Positions 18,257 to 31,316 of a DNA stretch of 64,000 nucleotides are shown here, one piece after another. Made by a program: the position numbers and the translations under genes. Source of the stretch: CBDIHP01 sp965279195. GTDB lineage: Bacteria > Planctomycetota > Planctomycetia > Isosphaerales > Isosphaeraceae. The number at the start of each line of letters is the position of its first letter. Positions within the stretch are counted from its first letter, which is position 1. A model generated the notes under the pieces. The model searched no databases. It was not told where the DNA came from and saw nothing but the letters and a program-made list of their open reading frames with translations. The stretch covers positions 227,595 through 291,594 of the forward strand of contig CBDIHP010000041.1 of assembly GCA_965279195.1 (NCBI GenBank), given 5' to 3'.

Positions 18257-19506
18257 CTCTTTCGATCGCATCCCTCTGGGTCGTCGAGTGCAGGTGCGGA
18301 TATCGTTCCCTCATCTCATCGGTCTGGTGCCCCACGAAGGAGTCGAAGATCCTCTGATCGACGGCCTTCGACGCGAGGTTGCTGCACAGGCTATGTCGGA
18401 AAACGTGGAAACCCTCGATGACGCTCCACTTGGTGCCCTTGAGCGTGGCCTTGATGTGGTGCGTCGCGGCGTCCCTGGTCAGGGGCGATCCGTAGGCCTG
18501 GCAGAGCGCGAACTGTCCGCCCGGGTGTCTGGCGAACCACTGCTTCATCGTGTCGCGGAGCCGCGGGTGAAGTTGAACCTGACGAGAGACGACCCGGTGC
18601 CGGCCGCGGCCGTTCGTGCCCCGGATGGTGACGGTGCCGGCCTCGAAGACGAAGTCGTTCATCATGATGCGGACGATTTCGCTTCGCCGAGCCCCCGTGG
18701 AGGCGACTCTGGTGAACATCGGCAGCACGAATGGCTCGGTCGCCCGCTGCGTGACCTCGCTCAGCACGTCGAGCAATTCCGACTCCGTCAGGTCCAGCGA
18801 CTTCCACAGGTCTTCTTCCCCGGATGAGTCCACTCCCCCGCGATCGAGCTTCTTGCGGATCGCGTCGAGGGTGCGGTACAGCTCCTTCTCGGGGGCCAAC
18901 GGCATCCTCAGGTCCTTCAGATGCCATGGAAGTGCCGCCTTCACGAGGCCATTGAGCAGGCCTCACCTCCAGATCTGGCCCAGGGTGGCCAGTTCCTTCT
19001 CGATCGTGACCCGCTGGATCGGCTGGCCTCGTCGGCCCTTCTGCCTTGCCCGATTGTCGACGTACTCCTGGATATCCCGGAAGGCGATCAATTCGACCTT
19101 GTGATCCCCGCCGAGCAGCCCGGCCTCCGCCACGTGGCTCATCTGGATGACCTCGGGCTGGTGCGTGGACCGGCGATCGGCGGCAGCCGTCCGGGACGAC
19201 TTGTATGCCTCGAACAGGCCACTGAGTGTCAGGGCCGTCGGCGGTGGGGGCGGCACGACCCGGATAACCTCCCTGCCCCCGTTGATCACGAAGGCCGCGA
19301 AATCGACCTCGTCGGGCACCTCGACGATCCCTTCCTGGATCTTCCGCAGGGTGTCCTCGGACGTGGTCGCACCAGGCGTCGACCTGGGCATCCGTCCGGA
19401 TATCCTAGAGTTTGCAGGCCCGCTTGGATTTGCGATTGCTTTGCGAGGCCAACCGGAAGCCGAAGTAGTAGCCGCCCGACTCCTCAATCTTCTCGAACCA
19501 GGCCAT
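18257..19506 (-). pseudogene. Decayed tyrosine integrase, sister of the intact copy at 41963
   Basis: It starts MAWFEKIEESGGYYFGFRLA at 19506 and follows the intact integrase nearly residue by residue, but carries a TAG in RACKL-DIRTDAQ, a frameshift just after DAWCDHV, and a TGA after LGQIWR. The catalytic half (TGARRSEIV, HVFRHSL, VGHQTDEMRERYPHL) is still readable. Homology ends near 18257, where kinase remnants begin. With an att copy directly behind it, it is the integrase of an older element inserted at the same tRNA-Leu gene. Confidence 0.9.
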
Positions 19507-19661
19507 CTGATGTCTCGCTCCGCTGGTCAGTGAATGACTCCACCGAACTGATAACTTGTCGCGAGACCGTCGCTACGCTCCCTTGCCCAAATCTGCCCAA
19601 TGGCATCGCTTCGAAATGAAAAAGGACTTACGCCTCATCGACGTAAGCCCTTTCCTGATAG

Positions 19662-19721
19662 TGCCGAAGAGAGGACTTGAACCTCCACGGGCATGGTTAG
19701 CCCACTAGGACCTGAACCTAG
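19662..19721. other. Attachment site copy (distal att)
   Basis: These 60 bases are identical to 43378-43437, the 3' part of tRNA-Leu from the discriminator base to the anticodon stem. Identity stops abruptly at both ends. The sequence cannot be a full tRNA because the 5' part is missing. It marks the junction between the young element (right) and the older element (left). Confidence 0.95.
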
Positions 19722-20002
19722 AATTGTGGAGGTGTGCATGCGACGATCTCACGACGGTTTTACGACGGAAGTCAATACTAGCGTGAGGTTACCGTCCGGG
19801 CAAGACCGGCGTCGCAACGTCTTCGCAACGGCATGGCGACGGCGTCGCTGCCCCAATTCTGCCCCAACGGAAATGGGTCACGCGTCGACGCCTGTGGATC
19901 GGACCGGCCCTGTCGGCAGGCTCACCTTGTCATGACGAGCCGATGGTGGAGCCGGCATGATCGCATTCGGGGGCAGGGAGGAGACCGGCCCCCGGTCGTC
20001 GT

Positions 20003-20263
20003 TCAGTCCTTGAGCCCGCGTTCCATCCGGGCCATCGCCGCGTACATCTCGGCCTGCACTTCGAGGGTCGCGTCGTCGGGGATTCCCTCCTGCTCATCGT
20101 TGAGGTGCAGGGCGGCCCAGCGGCGATCCGCGTCCGAGGGCGGCTCGAAGGGGCCGGCGTCGTCGGGCCCGGGGCCAAGTTCCCAGCGGAAATTCTCGCT
20201 CCAAGCCGGCCATGTGATGGGAGGGCGGGGCTTGAGGGTTGACTTCCTGCGTACCGTGGACAT
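20003..20263 (-). CDS. Small hypothetical acidic protein
   Basis: An 86-residue frame starting MSTVRRKSTLKPRPP with TAGGAG about ten bases upstream. The C-terminal part is acidic and probably helical (LEVQAEMYAAMARMERGLKD). It is not recognised. It is the first gene inside the distal att site. Codon use is compatible with coding, but shortness keeps confidence moderate. Confidence 0.45.
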   Translation of the reverse strand: MSTVRRKSTLKPRPPITWPAWSENFRWELGPGPDDAGPFEPPSDADRRWAALHLNDEQEGIPDDATLEVQAEMYAAMARMERGLKD

Positions 20264-20571
20264 GGGCAGCGACTCCTACAAGTCGTGGTCCCGGGGCCGG
20301 GCGGCGTCTTGATCACGCTGTCCGGCTCGTTTTGTTCGGGGGCCGACGTTCGGCCCACTCTCGTTGAGGAGGAGGTCCGTCGGCTCCTGTTGCCGATCGT
20401 TTCCTTCTCGCTCACTTGTGGGCCCAAGGGTTTCGACCGCCCCATCGCGGCCCTAGTCCCGTGGCCCCCGGAGGAAGGGGGTGGCTTTTATGTTCCGGCC
20501 GATGGAGCCCCAGTCCCGTGAGAGGGGAAGGGGCATCCAGGCCCAAACGGGACGGCTCAAGGCTCCCCCTT

Positions 20572-20588
20572 ATGCATGCATGCATGCA
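20572..20588. repeat. ATGC tandem palindrome
   Basis: Four ATGC units plus A form a perfect 17-base palindromic run, unusual in this GC-rich sequence. It lies in the noncoding region before the iterons and the replication gene. Confidence 0.8.
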
Positions 20589-20802
20589 CTTTGTGCTCTT
20601 GGCACTCTCCGCTCGGGCCGCTCCTACACGAACGCTTCAGTTGGAGCGGTTAGGGGCCCGCGTGGGTGCCCTAACTTCACACCCTTGGCCCGGATAGTCA
20701 TCGGGAGCGACGACCCGGCATTCGTCCTCCGCAGAGGCCCCTCCTGCCCCCTCAACCGGAGGCTCGAGCCTTGTCATTCTCGTACCGGGCGATCGACTGA
20801 TC

Positions 20803-21249
20803 GCACTGATCCGTCGGACGGACTGTCGGCCTCCGAACCCTCCGAGGCATCCTCAGGCACGGCTCCACCCACGTGTGGACGGGTCTTGAGCCATCGCACT
20901 GATCCGTGAGGTGGGCATCTTCGATCTGCCGAGGCTGCACTCGTTCGGTTCGGGCCCGACCGCGAGTTCGCACTCCTGCACTGTTTCGCCGGCAATCCTG
21001 GATCCGCGGGCCGGGGATCCGGGTGTTTCTGCCGGGATCAAGGGTTTTCGGCCGTCGGCCCCGCACTGCTTTGTGAGCGGCGGAAGCCGATTTCAGGCTG
21101 TCCGCACTGATCCGTTGCTGAGGGAGGTGGTTCGATCCACCGACGGCTCTGCTCCGGTGAAGGGTCGCGAAGCGGCCGTGTTTGGTGAACCGGTGTGGCC
21201 CGATCTTCCTGGCCGATGTCTGCAACCGGACCCGGGGTGCACTGATCCG
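20803..21249 (+). repeat. Iteron-like direct repeats; putative replication origin
   Basis: GCACTGATCCG occurs exactly at 20803, 20896, 21104 and 21239, always on the same strand; the first two share TCGCACTGATCCGT. All lie in the roughly 1-kb noncoding space (20264-21304) before the putative initiator gene, the last one 55 bases before its start. This is the usual arrangement of an iteron-controlled replicon. Spacing is irregular, so the origin call is tentative. Confidence 0.6.
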
Positions 21250-21304
21250 CGAGCGGCACCCTAATTGCCTCTGGTCCCGGCAAGGCATGCGGAGGTTGAT
21301 GTGG

Positions 21305-22270
21305 ATGGAAAATTACGAGTACGTGGCGTCGAACTTCAGGTTGGCCCGCTTCCCGATCCACTGGCTCTCGTCGGTCCCGGTCCTCAGTCGAGGGCCCACG
21401 ATCGAGATGCTGGAGAATTACGGTAGCTGGTACGTGAGCTATGGCCGCCCGCCTAAGCCCCCAGGGGCCCTCGGGATGAGGGTCGACAAGTTGGTGGTGA
21501 ATCCCGCACTCCTCGCCCATTCGATGAGTGGGAGGAAGGGCGGCCTCATTCGCCTGGGGAGCCTGCGATCCATCGCGAGGGAGATCGGGGCCGGACAAGG
21601 CAACACGACGGACCTGGCGGAGGCCCTCAGGAGGAATGCGGCCGTCCGAGTCCAGGTCAGCCCGGGCGGGCTCGGGTGGCAGACGCGTTATGACGTGTAC
21701 CTGCCCGGCGACCGGCTGCCGGGGAGGAAGGCGGCCGACGAAGTCCACATCCGACCGAGCGACTTCTATCGCGACTGGGTAGGCGGGGCGGAGTGGTCGA
21801 TACGGTTGCGACGGGACCTTCTCCGCGACTTGCCGGCGTCGTCGGCCCGCCTGTACGAGATCCTCGCCTCCCTGCGACGCCGCTTCACGGCGACCGTGCT
21901 GTATTCGGACATCTGTCGATACATGCCTGTGAGACGGGGTACGGTGTTGGAATCGTCGCCGGCACGGCTCGAACGGCTGCACGAGCCGCTCAAGGCACAT
22001 GGACTGATCGAGAGGGTCGCATTCGAGCCGATCGAATATATGAGCACTCTGATGCTACCCCAGGCATACGAGTGGGTGAGCCCCGCTCCCCAGGAAGGTT
22101 CCTACTCACCCCCGTTCTACCTCGTGGGAGATCGGCTCCACCGGGACTGGGAGGTCCACTACGTCTACGGGAAGGAGGCGGAGTCGGCGTTCCGGGCCGA
22201 CGGGCATGCCATTGAGGTCGGCTCGGATGCCGCGTGGAGGCTGAGGTTAACGACCCCGCCCGCGGACTGA
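21305..22270 (+). CDS. Putative replication initiator protein
   Basis: A 321-residue protein. The central part (SIRLRRDLLRDLPASSARLY, then EILASLRRRFTATVLYSDIC and RYMPVRRG) looks like the winged-helix region of RepA-type plasmid initiators, where the protein would bind iterons. No enzyme motif is seen. The frame is open from 21182, but the ATG at 21305 has GGAGG nine bases upstream and avoids placing an iteron in the coding sequence. The assignment rests on fold impression plus the repeats upstream. It could instead be another DNA-binding regulator. Confidence 0.5.
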   Translation: MENYEYVASNFRLARFPIHWLSSVPVLSRGPTIEMLENYGSWYVSYGRPPKPPGALGMRVDKLVVNPALLAHSMSGRKGGLIRLGSLRSIAREIGAGQGNTTDLAEALRRNAAVRVQVSPGGLGWQTRYDVYLPGDRLPGRKAADEVHIRPSDFYRDWVGGAEWSIRLRRDLLRDLPASSARLYEILASLRRRFTATVLYSDICRYMPVRRGTVLESSPARLERLHEPLKAHGLIERVAFEPIEYMSTLMLPQAYEWVSPAPQEGSYSPPFYLVGDRLHRDWEVHYVYGKEAESAFRADGHAIEVGSDAAWRLRLTTPPAD

Positions 22271-22306
22271 CGAACCTTTGGACGTGTCGCCCACGCCGTC
22301 CCATTA

Positions 22307-23345
22307 GAGCGATTTCCTTTTGATTTTGGCGGTTGACTGGGATATCCCTGGGTGTCAGGAGGACACCGGGGATGAAGGCCTATTCGATGGACCTGAGGGA
22401 GCGCGTGGTCGCCGCCTGCGAGGCGGGCGAATTGACCAGGGAGGAGATCGCCGGGCGGTTCTCGGTGAGCGTCTCCTGGATCCGCGCGCTGATGAAGCGG
22501 TGGCGCGAGGCCGGCACGATCGAGCCCAGGCCCCGGGGCGGGGGCAGGGTGCGTGCCTTCGACGCCGAGGCCGACGCTCGGCTCCGCCAGGCCGTCCGAG
22601 ACGACTCCGACGCCACCCTCGAGCAACTCGCCGCGGCCGCCGGCGTCGCCTGCGGCCCCACGGTCGTGTTCCGGGCCCTGAAACGCCTGGGCATCACGCG
22701 TAAAAAAAGTCGCGGCGGGCGGCCGAGCAGGACCGTCCCGAGCTGAAGGAGCAGCGGCGGGCCTGGCGCGAGGAGTTCGCCGGGGTCGACCCGTCGCGGC
22801 TGGTCTTCCTCGACGAGACCGGCTGCACCACCGCCATGGACCGGACCCACGGCCGGGCCCCCAGCGGCGTGCGGGTGGACGGCCCGGTGCCGCACGGACA
22901 CTGGAAGGTCATCACCCTCACCGCCGCCGTGAGGCTGGGGGGCGTCCCCCAGCCCGCCTGCCTGGCCACAGACGGCGCCACCAACTCGGCCTGCTTCGAG
23001 ACCTACATCGGCGACTGCCTGGCCCCGACCCTGCGGACGGGCGACATCGTGGTGATGGACAACCTCTCCTGCCACAAGTCGCCCGAGGTGCGTCGCCTGA
23101 TCGAAGCGGCCGGCGCCCAGGTCCGCTACCTGCCCCCCTACAGCCCCGACCTCAACCCGATCGAGCCGCTGTTCTCGAAGTTCAAGGCGATCCTCCGCGA
23201 GCTGGCGGTCCGGACGGTCCCCGATCTCTTCGGCGCCATGGGCGACGCCCTCCGCCGGATCACCCCGCAGGACATCGCCGGCTGGTTCCGCCATAGCGGC
23301 TACACCGCCACAGAGTCAACCGCCAGACTCATAGGGAAATCGCTC
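22307..23345 (+). mobile_element. IS630-family insertion sequence
   Basis: The element is 1039 bp long. Terminal inverted repeats of 32 bases (GAGCGATTTCC...GGCGGTTGACT at 22307-22338 and complement at 23314-23345) match at 28 positions. TA dinucleotides at 22305-22306 and 23346-23347 are the target duplication expected for this family. It lies directly after the initiator gene without breaking it. Confidence 0.95.
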
Positions 23346-23348
23346 TAA
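22372..23348 (+). CDS. IS630 transposase, two frames joined by -1 frameshift
   Basis: The first frame (from ATG 22372, AGGAGG upstream) is the helix-turn-helix part: MKAYSMDLRERVVAACEAG and VSVSWIRALMKRW. At 22702-22708 a run of seven A followed by G allows a -1 slip. Without it translation stops at 22746. The second frame continues through LVFLDETGC, VVMDNLSCHKS and YSPDLNPIE, the DDE catalytic residues, and ends in the right inverted repeat. Both halves look intact, so the element may be active. Confidence 0.9.
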
Positions 23349-23622
23349 GAGGATGGGCGGCGAGGAGTGCCAGGCGTTCACCGCATTCGACCGGATCGGA
23401 CGCAGACAATCCGGTCACTCCCCCTGTTCCACTGTCGGATGGCCCGCCTCACGGGAGAAAGACGTGGGCTGTACTGGTCGACCAAGCGATCATCCGGACG
23501 CCGATGGACTCTGTCAGTCATGCCCTTTCACAGGGCTTGGGGCAGGGGGGAGGCGGGGGTAGCTCACTCCTCACGGCCATCGCGGGCTCTAGGGGTGCTC
23601 GTCCGCCTTTTTCGCGGCCCAG

Positions 23623-23880
23623 TCAAGGCTGTCCCGACCGTCGGGGATCCTTAATCTTCTCACATCCGGACAGGCAGGCGTCCGCGAAGTCCTCCGTGTC
23701 CCTTCCCGTCGCCACGCAGAACGGCACGACGGCGTCGATGTACTGCTCGGGCCGATCGTCCACCAAGGCCCTGAACCGGCGAGCCAGGGCGAACGACGCC
23801 TGCCGGTCTGGCGGAAGCCCGTGGCTGCCGACGAATTCAAGGGCGAGGTCTCGTGCCGTGCCTCCTCCCTGCCCCTTCAC
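23623..23880 (-). pseudogene. Remnant of a primase-polymerase C-terminal region
   Basis: An 85-codon frame (ARDLALEFVGSHGLPPDRQA, SFALARRFRALVDDRPEQYI) resembles the segment DMIGREPDWRAAFVLARTLM in the primase at 24125, including the glycine/glutamine run before it and the same DNA motif. It appears to be a leftover of a second, older copy. The rest of the gap 23349-24124 shows no gene. Confidence 0.6.
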
Positions 23881-24124
23881 CCCGCCAGGGGCGTGCCCCC
23901 GTCAGTAAGTCCACCCTTTCTCGCCGCCGAGTATCTGTGCCGATCCCATGGCAGGTAGGTGATAAGTCGAGGGACGCCTGCACTATGTCTGTGCGAAGCG
24001 TCCCGCGAGACGGCAATCCTAGGTTTCCGACGTTCGAACCTATAGGCCATGGCATCGCGTCGGGCTGGCTTCCCGGGAGGAACCCCTATCCCGACGGACG
24101 CCGCGGCCGTGGACTTGCGACCGC

Positions 24125-25744
24125 TCAGGCCGTCCGCCGCCCTTCGCCGGACATCGGAGGGCCGACGAACTCGAATTCCCTGGCCTTGCCTTCCTTGAAA
24201 CTATAGTCGGCCTTCACGCAGCGGATCACGCCGTCCGACTGGATGACGTTCAGGATCTTCGCCGCGGTCGTCGAGGACTTCCCGAGGAGCTTCGCCAGCC
24301 GTGGGACCGGCAGGAAGAAGGGGGCAGGGGAAGTTGCCGAGGCCAAGTGGTAGGCGATCGACACCACCCGGTCGTAGTCCGGGCCGCGATTGGGATGGTG
24401 CGGGAGCGGCTCCGCCTCGGCCCGGGCGACCGCCAGGCCCAGTACATCCTCGCCCTCGGCCAGCTCGATCTTGGACCAGACGTCGAGGACGGCGTACCAG
24501 AGGTCTTCCGCCGGCCTCCCGGCCCGCTCGGCGAACGCGTAGACGGCGTCCCGGAACGGCTCGGGCGACGCCTTCGAGATCGTCATGAGCGTCCTGGCCA
24601 GCACGAAGGCTGCCCTCCAGTCCGGCTCTCGGCCGATCATGTCGACCAGGCCGAGGGCGAGGAGTACCCCCTGACCTCCTCCCTGCCCCCCCGACGCCCC
24701 GGCAGGGGCGTCCTTCTCGTATTCCGTCCCGACCGGGCCCCGCGTCGAGCCGACTCCGCCAGGGGGCGGCTCAGGCGTGTTAATCTCTTGTCTTGTATCA
24801 ACCTGGATAACTGAATAGACCTGGTCCCTCTGGTTCAACCAGGGCGACCAGTCCGGGTCGTAGAACCGCTCCTGGCCCCGGATTGCCCGCTCGATGGTGC
24901 GGTCCACGTAGTCATCCCTCCTCCACTTCGCCCTCCGGGTCCTCGGGCATGCCTTCAGGATCCTCTTCATGCGGTCCGGGTCCGGCCCGACGTAGAACGC
25001 CAGGTGCCCGCAGAGGGCCAGATCCCCCTCGGACTGGGAGCCGTAGCCTGCGGCGTCGCCCTCCCAGAGGCGGCCGTACTTCGGGTCATGGATGATCCTC
25101 TCGACGATCTCATCGTCGGTCATCGGGTTGGGCCCCGCCCAGGCGGCCTGTGGGGCCCCCTGAGCGTTCCCGATGTGCTCGGCGTGGATCCGGCCGAGCT
25201 GGGCCTGGCGGGCCTCCACGCGGCTCCTGGAGCCCTGCAGGGCGTACCCTGTGACCGTGAAGTAGCGATCTCGTGAATAGATCTCGATCTTGCCCTTCCG
25301 GCTGCCCGGCACCGGCGGCTGGCCCTCGACGAACAGCTTGACGCCGGTACCGCTCGGGGACACCTCGACGTAGGTATCGAACTCGGCGATGATCCTCTGG
25401 GCCCATCCCTCGATCTCCCCGGTCAGCGGGTCTCGGCATCGATCCAGGTCGATCCCGGCGAACGGGTCCTCCTCGGTGAAGACGAACCCGACCCCGTCCT
25501 TCCCTGCCGCGAGGGCCGCCTCCAGCGTCATCAGGTTCCTCGGGTCGGTGATGCTGATCGGCCTGCCCGTGACGCCGACCGGGACCTTCTCCCACTTCTG
25601 CCCCTTCTTCCGGAGGCTCCACGGGACCCACTGCGGCCTGGACGCCAGCTCCGGGGGGATGCGGTCGGGCTGGACCTTGAGGCACTTCGGCTTCGACATC
25701 TGATGCTCGGACTTCTTCGACTCCGCCCTCCAGGCCGGGTGCAT
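24125..25744 (-). CDS. Primase-polymerase of the NrS-1 type
   Basis: A 539-residue archaeo-eukaryotic primase-like protein that would start and extend DNA during element replication. PQWVPWSLRKKGQKWEKVPV and SITDPRNLMTLEAALA are typical of this group. FAGIDLDRC (near residue 98) holds the metal-binding acids, YVEVSPSGTGVKLF the next conserved strand, and EIYSRDRYFTVTGYAL the nucleotide-site strand. DPDRMKRILKACPRTRRAKW belongs to the following helical bundle. No helicase domain is attached; the C-terminus looks winged-helix-like (VPRLAKLLGKSSTTAAKIL). ATG at 25744 is used; ATG at 25699 is an alternative. Confidence 0.8.
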   Translation of the reverse strand: MHPAWRAESKKSEHQMSKPKCLKVQPDRIPPELASRPQWVPWSLRKKGQKWEKVPVGVTGRPISITDPRNLMTLEAALAAGKDGVGFVFTEEDPFAGIDLDRCRDPLTGEIEGWAQRIIAEFDTYVEVSPSGTGVKLFVEGQPPVPGSRKGKIEIYSRDRYFTVTGYALQGSRSRVEARQAQLGRIHAEHIGNAQGAPQAAWAGPNPMTDDEIVERIIHDPKYGRLWEGDAAGYGSQSEGDLALCGHLAFYVGPDPDRMKRILKACPRTRRAKWRRDDYVDRTIERAIRGQERFYDPDWSPWLNQRDQVYSVIQVDTRQEINTPEPPPGGVGSTRGPVGTEYEKDAPAGASGGQGGGQGVLLALGLVDMIGREPDWRAAFVLARTLMTISKASPEPFRDAVYAFAERAGRPAEDLWYAVLDVWSKIELAEGEDVLGLAVARAEAEPLPHHPNRGPDYDRVVSIAYHLASATSPAPFFLPVPRLAKLLGKSSTTAAKILNVIQSDGVIRCVKADYSFKEGKAREFEFVGPPMSGEGRRTA

Positions 25745-26108
25745 CCCGGCGACTCAGGGCGTCTCCCGTCCTAATAGCTTCGCGGTTTGAGCAATGACGA
25801 AGCGGATCGCGGATTTTTCCGGGCAACTTGCTGCCGGCGGGGCAAGGCGACTGCTCCGAAATCATGGCTTGAGCGTCATGTTTCCTCCTGCCCCTCAATC
25901 CCGGCCCTACGTCGATGGCCTGCGACCAACCACCCGCCAGGCAGGGTTGACTCGCTCTCGAAGCCGTGGCGGCCTCATGGCTGGCGGATCTACCAGTGCG
26001 GACTGCTTCCTCCTCGCCACATGGTCGCCGGATCTGGTAGGAACTTAGTGGATCCGGCCGGCGGCGTGACCGAATCGCGACACATTCCCCCCCTTCCGGC
26101 AAGCGACG
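25745..26108. other. Noncoding 364-base stretch
   Basis: It lies between the divergent primase and ECF sigma factor genes and so must hold both promoters. No promoter boxes or recognisable gene fragments could be assigned. Confidence 0.4.
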
Positions 26109-26663
26109 ATGAACGACGTGACCCGCATCCTCTCGGCCATCGAGCAGGGCGACCCGCAGGCCGCCGAGCAGCTCCTGCCACTCGTCTACGAGGAGCTGCG
26201 GAAGCTCGCCCAGCAGCGACTCGCCCAGGAGCAGCCGGGGCAGACTCTCCAGGCCACGGCCCTGGTTCATGAAGCTTACATTCGACTGGTCGAAGGCCGG
26301 GACGCCCAGAGGTGGGACGGCCGCGGCCATTTCTTCGCCGCCGCCGCCGAGGCGATGCGACGCATCCTCGTCGACAACGCCCGACGCAAGCTGGCCGAGG
26401 TCCACGGCGGGGGACGCCGACGGGTCGAACTCGCCGAAGGGGACTGGCTCTCGCGGTCCACGCCCGAGGACATCGTCTCGCTCGACGACTCGCTGTCGCG
26501 GCTGGCCGTCTACGACCGCGAGGCGGCCGAGGTCTTCAAGCTCCGCGTCTTCGCCGGCATGTCGCTCGACGAGGCGGCCAGGAGCCTCGGGCTGGCCCGC
26601 ACGACCGCTTACCGCCATTGGACGTACGCCCGAGCCTGGCTGATGGCCGAACGGCGGGGCTGA
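26109..26663 (+). CDS. ECF-type RNA polymerase sigma factor
   Basis: A 184-residue sigma-70-family protein. Region 2 is ILSAIEQGDPQAAEQLLPLV then LQATALVHEAYIRLVEG. Region 4 is VFKLRVFAGMSLDEAARSLG with the helix-turn-helix LARTTAYRHWTYARAWL. The type is the planctomycete-rich ECF group found beside serine/threonine kinases. No anti-sigma gene is nearby; the kinase downstream, in the same direction with a 116-base gap, is the likely controller. Confidence 0.9.
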   Translation: MNDVTRILSAIEQGDPQAAEQLLPLVYEELRKLAQQRLAQEQPGQTLQATALVHEAYIRLVEGRDAQRWDGRGHFFAAAAEAMRRILVDNARRKLAEVHGGGRRRVELAEGDWLSRSTPEDIVSLDDSLSRLAVYDREAAEVFKLRVFAGMSLDEAARSLGLARTTAYRHWTYARAWLMAERRG

Positions 26664-26779
26664 GGTGCCTCTGAGCGATTGGGAGCCCGATCCCAGAAAA
26701 TTGCTGCGGCTCGTGGAACGAACGGGTCCCCTTTCTCGCATTGCAGGGTGGCGACGGTCGCCTCCGGGGGATTGCCGAG

Positions 26780-29572
<2,793 letters not shown>

Positions 29573-29685
29573 GCCACTTGAGGGTGCGTCGTATCCTTCG
29601 GCGGCCCTTGTCCGATGTCCGACTTCGACCCCAGTGAGCCGCGAGCCACCGCGGCCCGTTCGTTCTCCATCCAGAAAGGTGAGCC

Positions 29686-30765
29686 ATGCGACGCCTGCTC
29701 TTCCTCGTCCTTTCAGCCTCGGCCCTGACGGCGGCGGCCTCCCCTGCCCAGGCAGGGGACCTGTACTACCGGACACCGGGCGACCCGAACACCGGGAACA
29801 TCTATGCGGTCAACGAGAACGGCGGCACGCCGAGAGTGGTGCTCGGGCACTCCGAGTACGCCGCCGGGTCCACGGCCACGATGTCCCGGTTCAATCACGC
29901 CGGGAGCAACGGCCAGGCCTTGCTGCAGGGCAAGCCGGGCTCCGGCGACCTCCTCTCCGCCGACCTCCAGCTCATCTATCGGGCCCCGAACCGCCAGGTG
30001 GTCGTCAAGGCCGTCACGAACCTGGTTGGTCAGGGCCTTTCACCCTATTCCAGGCCGGTCCTAGCCCAGGACGACAGCTTCTTCTCCTTCCGGGCCCGCG
30101 ACGGAGTCGGCCGATCGACGATCTGGCGGCTCAATGTGACGGTCGATCAGGCCTTGGCTCCCGCGTATGCCCCGCCGACGAGCTTCTCGGATACCCGCCT
30201 CCAGCTCCTCGTCGACGACGCCACGAACGGGGCCGAGAACCACGACCACACATGGAGCCCGGACGGTACCCGGTTGGCGTATCTCGACCGCTGGACCGAC
30301 GCCGGCGGGATCGAATGGCTGTCCATCCGGGTGCTGAACGTCGTGGAAGGCACGGCCGACCCGCTCACGCATCCCCGCGTCATCGACACCGCTTATGCGA
30401 CCCGCAATTGGGCCGCGATGCTGCGGTGGAGCCCTGTCGGGGACGCAATCTTGAACGGCTCCCAGGACGGCGGCATCTGGGCCTGCTACGCCGACTCGCC
30501 GGGGGTGATAAACTGGGTGGCCCGGCCCCTCACCACGACGACCAAGACACAGACGATCAACGAGCGTGCCTCATACCCCCTCTGGCGACCGGACGGACAG
30601 CGGATCGCGACCGCCTACACGAAGCTCACGACAACGACGAAGACAGGGGCCACCGTCCGCGAGCAGCAGCCCGGTGTCATGTCCACCGATGGTTGGCCCT
30701 TACTGAAGCTGCTCAGGACCTCCACGACGAACAACCAGCACACGCCCCTGGGCTGGACCCCCTGA
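29686..30765 (+). CDS. Secreted TolB-like beta-propeller protein
   Basis: The 359-residue protein has a signal peptide (MRRLLFLVLSASALTAAASP, cut near AQA). PD40-type propeller strands recur: HTWSPDGTRLAYLDRW, MLRWSPVGDAILNGSQDGG and PLWRPDGQRIATAY. No catalytic motif is seen. It begins 113 bases after the kinase with GAAAGGTG before the ATG and probably belongs to the same unit. It could be an extracytoplasmic ligand or a target of the system. Confidence 0.8.
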   Translation: MRRLLFLVLSASALTAAASPAQAGDLYYRTPGDPNTGNIYAVNENGGTPRVVLGHSEYAAGSTATMSRFNHAGSNGQALLQGKPGSGDLLSADLQLIYRAPNRQVVVKAVTNLVGQGLSPYSRPVLAQDDSFFSFRARDGVGRSTIWRLNVTVDQALAPAYAPPTSFSDTRLQLLVDDATNGAENHDHTWSPDGTRLAYLDRWTDAGGIEWLSIRVLNVVEGTADPLTHPRVIDTAYATRNWAAMLRWSPVGDAILNGSQDGGIWACYADSPGVINWVARPLTTTTKTQTINERASYPLWRPDGQRIATAYTKLTTTTKTGATVREQQPGVMSTDGWPLLKLLRTSTTNNQHTPLGWTP

Positions 30766-31316
30766 GCTGCGGGGCCCACTGCTATCGACGAAATCACGCG
30801 GTCCATTTGAACGCCACGCGTCCTCACACGGGTCGCGTGGCGGCGGTGCATCCGGGCACCGGAACCGGGAACGAGGGTCACAACCGGCGTGCGAAATCGA
30901 TCGGCGGAATCTGATCCGAAGTCGATCGATGGCCCTCCCGCGTTCTCCGTTGATCGACGGAGACGAGGTTCGCTCGTTTTGCTCCTGGTCGGAACGGAGT
31001 CCTCGCGGGTATCAGGGGCAACGTCATGCGGTAGGGTCGTGCCTGCTGAGGGACGGGAGCCGGGGGTCGAGGCGAGCACAAGCCCAAGCCGAGGCCTCTC
31101 AACGCACTTACCCGTCTCCCCGTCGGCGAGGCGGTGATCGCCAATCCTCCCGCCTACCTCCTGCCCCGATCCCCGAAATTGGTTCGCGAAGGGGAGAAGA
31201 TGCCCCTCGGCCCGGCCAACGGTCGGATCTCCCGGGGAGTGTGGCCGGACGTGGAGCGTAGGGCATCCTGGGACCGGGCATCCGCCATCAAGCCAATGAC
31301 GCCTCGGATTCTCGAG
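30766..31316. other. Noncoding 551-base stretch
   Basis: No coding signal was found between the propeller gene and the glycosyltransferase remnant. Confidence 0.4.

Noticed and set aside
19662..19750. Second tRNA-Leu gene
   Set aside because: Only the 3' 60 bases match; the 5' acceptor and D arm are absent, so it is an attachment site.
20803..21249. CRISPR array
   Set aside because: The repeated unit is only 11 bases, spacing is irregular (93, 208 and 135 bases between starts), and no cas gene is near.
25110..26741. 543-codon minus-strand frame over the primase start and ECF gene
   Set aside because: It overlaps two certain genes in other frames and has no recognisable domain.
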